13,526 nucleotides of DNA, taken from Gymnopilus junonius (taxonomy: Eukaryota > Basidiomycota > Agaricomycetes > Agaricales > Galerinaceae). Shown here in pieces: positions 8,810-13,526 of this stretch. The notes under the pieces are model-generated. The model was not told the origin of the DNA. It was given only the letters and a program-made list of their open reading frames with translations, and did no database searches. Made by a program: the position numbers and the translations under genes. The stretch is taken from NCBI GenBank assembly GCA_015501075.1, contig JADNYJ010000772.1, forward strand, positions 1 to 13,526. The letters are read 5' to 3'. Positions within the stretch are counted from its first letter, which is position 1, and each line of letters opens with the position of its first letter.

Positions 8810-10190
8810 CTAGAAAGAATGGGGCAGAGATGACATCAGTGCTTCCACTTGTTGAGATGAGGAAGGACCAGGAACATTCCACTGGCAGTCATCCAGATGA
8901 ATGACACCCCTGTTTCCAATCATATCATTATTGTCATTGTTGAAGTTGACCCAGTCCTCGATATCCACCAGTTGTTCAATGAGTGGTCAACTCCATCTGG
9001 CATTATCAAGAATCATAGGCACAATGGTGTCAGAGAGCAGTGGGGGCATCACTGAAGGTGGGCAAGGTGTATGTTGTTGAGGGTTCAGCATTTCATCTGG
9101 AGCAAGCATGTTGGGGGCAGTGGGATGACAGGTATCCCAATGGTCATCGATGATCCAGAGCAAAACATTGGTCTGGCATGTAACTGACTCCAATGCCTTG
9201 TTGATTTGCTGGGTCATGATTTCCTGATGTCATTGGAGTTCCTCCACAAGTATATTCCCAGTCATGTTGGGGAAGTAGTGGGAGAGTGCTGTTCACTGGT
9301 CATCTTCATAAGCAAAGGGACCTAAACCCATTCTCAACAAGTCAAGCTGACTTGTGACCTCCATGATTCTGTCCTCCACATTTCCAACTTCTGATGAAGT
9401 TACCCTGATGTGGCCGTTCAGGCATTGTTCCAACTGCATTTGCTTGTGATGGACTTTGCTCAATTGCCAGTCAACCAAGTTTTTCAACTCATCCCTTGTC
9501 TCATCCCATTCACCTTGCAGCAACTCAATATCCACCTTGATTTCCTCTTGTACCATCCTGAGGTGTTTCTTAAAATCTTCTTCCTTCTTGTCATGTTGGA
9601 TTGCTTTGACTTCCATTATTTTCATGAAGTCAGCAGTCAATTCTTCCCACTTGTCCTTTACCAAGCCCTCAATGATCTCCAGGAATGTGTTCTTGTGGGC
9701 ATCGAAGTATTTGTTTGTATGCTGGTCAACATCCTTTTGTACTTGTGCCACTGAGGCTGTCAACTTCATGTTGTTGAGGGAGACCTCTGTCTCCAGTGTT
9801 CATAGTTGCATAGTGAGGGCCTTGATTTGAGCCTGCATGTCATTTGGCTCATCTACTGTCATGTTAGTATGTTATATAAAGTGTAATTAAAATAAACTTA
9901 CATTCAACCTCATTTATGGAGCTGGGACCTGACTGAGTGTCTGGAGACAGGCTCTCTGGCACCTCCTTCCCTTTCCCTTTGGATTTTCCTCCTGCATCCA
10001 GTGTAATGACATCCAGATGTTCCATGACCAGTGGGACTTGATGTGTTAATGGTTTCACCATGGTCTTCCTACCTGAAGGAATGATGATCCTTACACTATT
10101 AGGCTTCTCTAGCCTAACCTTCTTCTGTGGTGGTGGAATGTCCAGGAGTGGTGCAACCAGGGGTGGAACATCTGGGTCTTGATCATCTTC

Positions 10191-10286
10191 ATCTTCCTCA
10201 TGAGCTTTCCCTTTTTTGCTGACCTCATCTGTGTGACCTTTGCCTTTCTTGTCCACATTGTCTGCATGACCTTTGCCTGTCTTGAT
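10191..10286 (-). repeat. Three 11-residue KGKGH repeats in pseudogene B
   Basis: Three adjacent coding repeats of the form (T/K)GK(G/A)H(A/T/E)D/E read TGKGHADNVDK, KGKGHTDEVSK and KGKAHEEDEDD. The DNA copies (GGCAAAGGTCATGCAGAC, GGCAAAGGTCACACAGAT) are still similar, so expansion by slippage or unequal exchange is likely. The repeats are basic and pass directly into an acidic run. Confidence 0.75.
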
Positions 10287-11360
10287 GACCTCCTCGGAAT
10301 CCTCTTGCTTGCATTTCGCACTGATAACTTTTGCTCATTGACTCATCTTCTGGTCCTTCCATGCTGCCTTTTGGTCTTCTTCATCAAATGCCTGGATAAT
10401 GTTACAGTTGACCCCATGTACATGGTCACTTTCCTTGGGCTGCTTCATTGTCAAGGCACAGGGCTGGTAATTACCAGCCCCTGTGCACTTCCCCTTCAAT
10501 CCCTTACACCCAAAGTATGTTGATGCCTTGTAGATGAATCATTCATCCTGCATTCTTTCATTGATCTTTACTGTGACTTCCTCCCTATCAAAATAACCCA
10601 GGTAGCACCCAGGTTTAGAGGAGGAACATGCCTTGCAGGCATCAAATTTGGGATGATCCTTGATGTCCACCCAAAATAAGCCAGCCTCTTCATCTGGAAG
10701 TTGGTATGTGGTCCCAGAAACTGCCATATGCTTCTTTTGACCAGGTGCCAGTTTTGGCATATGCTCCCTCTCTTTGTCTGGAGTTGGTGTTTTCACTGGG
10801 TCTGTCACAGTGACCTTGTGAGCTTGACTTCTCAGGTTTTTAGACTGAGCTCATGTTCAAATGGGGGACAGGGGAACTTCTGCTTGCTTCTCTATGTCAT
10901 TATCAATGTATGTCTTGCTGACAGGTTTTTGCCATGTGTTCTTTTTTGTCAGTGGCAGTGGAGCCAGTGTTTTCTCATCATCCATTAATTTGTCTTCTCC
11001 ATTCTCTTCCTCCATTATGACATCCTCCTCCTGTACTGGCATCAGGGTGGCCACTACATTTCCCTTCAGGATCCTTGAACTCCCAGATGCAGCTGCAATA
11101 CACCAGCTGGTTGCCTTCAGCCCATCGGTGTACTCATCCTCAATGATGGGTACAGGGAGTGATGTCGCTGGGATCATGTCATCATCCCAAGAAGGGCATT
11201 CCTTGATGAAAAGGTGCTGCTTTTGAGCATTCCAGTACTTCCAAACATGTAGAGCAGCAGGGTATTTGGAGAAGGTGGTCATCAGCCCGTTTGCCTCATC
11301 TCTGTGGCTTTTGAAGTAGCGGACAGCCTCTTGCTAGAATACAATGTCAAATCATTACAA

Positions 11361-11386
11361 AAAAAAAAAAAAATATATATATATAT
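11361..11386 (+). repeat. Poly-A and (AT)n microsatellite inside an intron
   Basis: A run of A followed by alternating AT lies within the 66-bp first intron of pseudogene B (11334-11399). On the coding strand it becomes (AT)n then poly-T before the acceptor, a normal pyrimidine tract that has probably expanded. Confidence 0.9.
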
Positions 11387-11516
11387 AGTGTGAATGTACC
11401 ATGTGAGACCAGAGAGGCTTAATGACTGTGTCCATCATGGTCGAGTCAGCATTTCGTGAATGCTGATGAATGCAGTTCTGAGCAGCAGTCTCCAGGTTCT
11501 GCATGAAGATGTTCAT

Positions 11517-11583
11517 GGTGAGTTTGTGGTGAGAGGGACGGAAAGAAGTTTGTTGATAGTGGTTGTAAGTCACATGATGGACG
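11517..11583. promoter_or_regulatory. Head-to-head gap between pseudogenes B and C
   Basis: Only 67 bp separate the ATG of B (11516, minus) from the first in-frame ATG of C (11584, plus). The leaders must overlap, or the true start of C is further right. A CRE-like TGATGTCA lies at 11605-11612. On the minus strand the leader of B is CA-rich (CTCTCACCACAAACTCACC), typical of a fungal 5' UTR. Confidence 0.35.
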
Positions 11584-12706
11584 ATGACTGGCAATGTTGG
11601 ATTGTGATGTCATATCAACTTCAATCACACACAAGTCCCATTGTTGGCCCGGTCCTACATTCCTGGTCTTTTTCTTATACAAGCTTCTCGAACACATTAT
11701 GTCCTTCCATCTGCCACTCGATGTCCTTGACATGGACATACCCCTGATCATCTTGAGGAACATGCAATGCTTCAGGATAATGCAGTACCTATGGATGTCC
11801 TGGACTACATTCCATCTAACATTGAAGACAGTACTTCTGGTAATGCACTCATATTCTTAAAAATGCTATATTAATTTCTTTGAAGGTATCCCATTGGCTG
11901 TACTTGACATAGAGGAAGTCATAAATTGCATCCCATTGGACATCCTGGAGATGGACAACAAACTTTTGAACAACATTCCAATGGACATACTTGATGTGGA
12001 AGAACTTCTGCTTGATGTACTAGACATGGAAGAACTTCCACCAGAAGAAGAACTTCTGCTGGACATACTTGACATGAAAGAACTTCCACTGGATATACTT
12101 GATATGGAAGAGGACCTTCCACTGGATGTTTTGGACTTTCCTGAGGTAGGTATTTTTTTTCTTTAGGCAAGTTGTTGCTCATCGATCAGATGGCAGATGA
12201 AAATCACCACCCTACACCCATGTTAGATAACCTGGACCCAGACCTGGTACTTCTCAGACAAGTACCAGTGTTGCTAGAAGACCCAGCACTGAGTATTATG
12301 GTAACTGTTGGGTCTTCTATTCAATCAATTACCATAGTGGATGATCCTTCCAATGGTAATTCTCAATGTTTTCCTTTGATTTGCATCACTTATAATCTTC
12401 CTAAGGCCAACCCCCTCCAATGTTTAGAGACCTAGATGCAACATCATCTGATGGTCCTTCTTCTGCTTCCACTACTTCTTCTTCCTTTGAAGTGCCAATG
12501 ATTTTGAAGATGAGGTGACACTATTTGAACTGGTACTACCTAGTCTCACAATGCTGGTTTCTTTGGTGGAACATGGTATCCGGGATGCTGATTCCCGGAT
12601 TCGATTCCTCACATTTCATCTAGTGTGGCTGCATGAATTCAAGGACCTTCTACAGAACCAAATGACCACTGTAAATGCAGCCTTAGGTATGAGAGGGCTG
12701 ATGTAG
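11584..12706 (+). pseudogene. Pseudogene C: Leu/Asp repeat protein, unknown function
   Basis: Proposed exons are 11584-11839, 11886-12145, 12190-12355 and 12406-12706, with introns of 46, 44 and 50 bp (GTAATG...GAAG, GTAGGT...TCAG, GTAATT...TAAG). Exon 1 has two in-frame TGA (11605, 11728), both possible CGA decay, and carries RTHYVLPSATRCP and NAVPMDVLDYIPSNIED. Exon 2 is dominated by repeats of the type LDILDMEELP. Exon 3 holds MADENHHPTPMLDNLDPDLV, and exon 4 a Ser/Thr stretch (DGPSSASTTSSSFE). A one-base frame change near 12490-12500 leads into NDFEDEVTLFELVLPSL, a helical EHGIRDADSRIRFLTFHLVW block, and a TAG at 12704-12706. Total is about 327 residues. The start is uncertain: an alternative ATG at 11699 reads LDVLDMDIPL in another frame, so a frameshift in exon 1 is possible. 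The exon chain is my reconstruction by splice signals and shared amino acid style. No known domain was recognised. Confidence 0.55.
11932..12140 (+). repeat. Imperfect tandem repeats encoding LDILDMEELP units
   Basis: About seven degenerate units of 30-45 bp each, around CTGGACATACTTGACATG and GAAGAACTTCCA, encode a periodic pattern (I/L)P(L/M)D(I/V)L(D/E)(M/V)(E/D)EL. Spacing is closest to 30-33 bp near 12030-12130. The periodic acidic-leucine motif suggests an amphipathic interaction surface or an activation-domain-like stretch, which is inference. Confidence 0.75.
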
Positions 12707-13526
12707 CCAGTTGTAATAAATACTTTGCATTGATTGGTAGCTAGCTAATATACATGATAATCTTATATGATATACTGGACAGAGCCCCCTAATTGACTGG
12801 TATGTCCCATGAGCCATTGCCGGATGTCCTGAGCCATGTGATTTCAAAAGCTGGGAAGGGTGCCACAGGCTTGCCTTACCCTGTTGAGCCTTGCCCGAGC
12901 TGCCTCATGTCTGATGAGCTCATGACTGGGCCCTAGTTGGTCCCCAGCTGGCAGGCTGGCTCATTGATGGTGACTATTATGTCACCAGGCTGGGCCATCA
13001 CTTGTGGGAAAATCTGACTGAACCTTCTGGTAATTAAGTATACTGCAGGCATCATTAAACCTGTAAACCTATTTCTATATATGTTGAAAGTTCAATGATT
13101 AACATTCAATATGACTGCCATGCATCTGTCAAGGGAGACAAACACTATCCAGATAGTATTTATTTTCTGATTGAATGGGTTCAACTAAATATTGGGACCT
13201 GGCTAACTTTGTAATATTAGAAATAAGTTTTTAAGGTAACAGTAAGGTATAACATTTGAACTAATGAACATATATACTGAAAACAAACCAGAGAGCCTAA
13301 AACCTGAGATTATCAGTGTACTAAAAATTAGTGCTTGAAGGCATCAACCTAGTGACTAGACATGCACAGGGCAAGCTCAGTGTCAGAAAGAGAGTATTAA
13401 GTTCTGGATGATCTAAATGAAGGGAAGGGCAGAGCAAGCAGAGGAGGTCCACATTGGAGCTATGTCGGAGTACATCAGTGTCGGAGTTGGTCTTAGCATA
13501 AACATATGTAGACATAGAGTTGAGAC
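12707..13526. other. No gene recognised; contains a GC-richer block
   Basis: The flank beyond pseudogene C has no supported coding region; the open frame at 13321-13515 (minus) lacks any domain. A GC-richer block at about 12781-13010 stands out from the AT-rich sequence on both sides. It holds an inverted repeat TGGTGAC/GTCACCA (12968-12974 and 12981-12987), a palindrome ATGAGCTCAT (12914-12923), and TGAGCCAT twice near 12810-12837. It may be a fragment of another repeat, for example an LTR, but no pair or target duplication was found. Confidence 0.45.

Larger units (their letters stand above)
8810..11516 (-). pseudogene. Pseudogene B: cysteine-cluster and coiled-coil protein, unknown function
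   Basis: Exons 11516-11400, 11333-9902 and 9855-8810 give 865 codons in one uninterrupted frame. Introns are 66 bp (GTACAT...CTAG) and 46 bp (GTAAGT...ACAG, with a CTAAC branch point). The ATG at 11516 sits in ACTCACCATGAAC, a good context. Eight internal stops occur, all TGA (first bases in plus coordinates 10857, 10851, 10539, 10335, 9800, 9293, 9230, 8987); the final stop is TAG. Order: a YPAALHVWKYW and CPSWDDDM region; an acidic stretch (EEDVIMEEENGEDK); a cysteine cluster CKACSSSKPGC (C-x2-C-x6-C, like half a Zn2Cys6 site) followed by GCKGLKGKC and a further Cys; three KGKGH repeats; a Pro-rich PPLVAPLLDIPPPQKK; after intron 2 a long charged coiled coil (about 9310-9850) with EELTADFMKIMEV and KNLVDWQLSKV; and a Cys/Pro-rich tail. 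A zinc-binding, self-associating nuclear protein is possible but unproven. I do not recognise the family. Confidence 0.75.

Noticed and set aside
9410..9830. Two overlapping plus-strand open frames rich in hydrophobic and Ser/Cys residues, looking like membrane proteins
   Set aside because: They are the complement of the charged coiled-coil exon of pseudogene B; Lys/Glu codons read backwards give Phe/Leu/Ser.
10179..10523. Plus-strand open frame with apparent transmembrane stretches
   Set aside because: Antisense of the Lys/Asp-rich KGKGH region of pseudogene B.
10539..10640. Calling gene B a Zn2Cys6 transcription factor
   Set aside because: Only half of the cysteine pattern fits, it is central rather than N-terminal, and no fungal transcription factor middle domain is visible.
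8810..11516. TGA read as an amino acid (recoding or alternative code) in gene B
   Set aside because: Pseudogene A and the KDZ gene in the same window are also broken, with TAG, TAA and frameshifts, and CpG loss gives a simpler reason for TGA.
6060..12706. A Starship-type giant element
   Set aside because: No tyrosine recombinase (DUF3435) was seen and no element boundary is in the window.
13321..13515. 64-residue minus-strand open frame at the right edge
   Set aside because: No domain, no splice context and Leu/Ser-rich composition that could arise by chance.

Overview
The window looks like a transposon graveyard in the nuclear genome of an agaricomycete (basidiomycete) fungus. The evidence is a KDZ-family transposase with a CxC2-type cysteine cluster, short 43-66 bp GT-AG introns, a perfect CTAAC branch point, and long basidiomycete-style low-complexity proteins. 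I cannot name the species. No gene here is intact, and no tRNA, rRNA or CRISPR array was seen.

Layout: (1) 1-5780, minus strand: a KDZ transposase pseudogene. The N-terminal part (CxC2 cysteine cluster, then the mid region) is at 5780-4477 and the DDE catalytic core is at 759-1. The two halves are separated by a 3.7 kb insertion (760-4476) with an 8-bp target duplication and imperfect hAT-like terminal inverted repeats. If the insert and one duplication copy are ignored, the reading frame runs straight through the junction. (2) The insertion carries a tandem LTR-like repeat (2336-3447). That repeat contains an 80-bp hairpin and was itself hit by a 578-bp MITE (2580-3157) with a perfect 9-bp target duplication. 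(3) 6060-8681, plus strand: pseudogene A, divergent from the KDZ gene. (4) 8810-11516, minus strand: pseudogene B, convergent with A. It has a cysteine cluster, KGKGH repeats and a coiled coil. (5) 11584-12706, plus strand: pseudogene C, head-to-head with B and rich in LDILDMEEL-type repeats. (6) 12707-13526: no gene recognised.

A, B and C match nothing I can name with confidence. They sit beside a KDZ transposase, have the same age signature, and could be cargo or accessory genes of a large KDZ element or independent repetitive families; the window does not show element ends. Nearly all of the window is strongly depleted in CpG, and most in-frame stops are TGA (all eight in B). This fits CGA-to-TGA decay by methyl-cytosine deamination. 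The MITE interior alone keeps many CpGs and is probably the youngest insertion. Coordinates of introns and frameshifts come from reading the sequence by eye.
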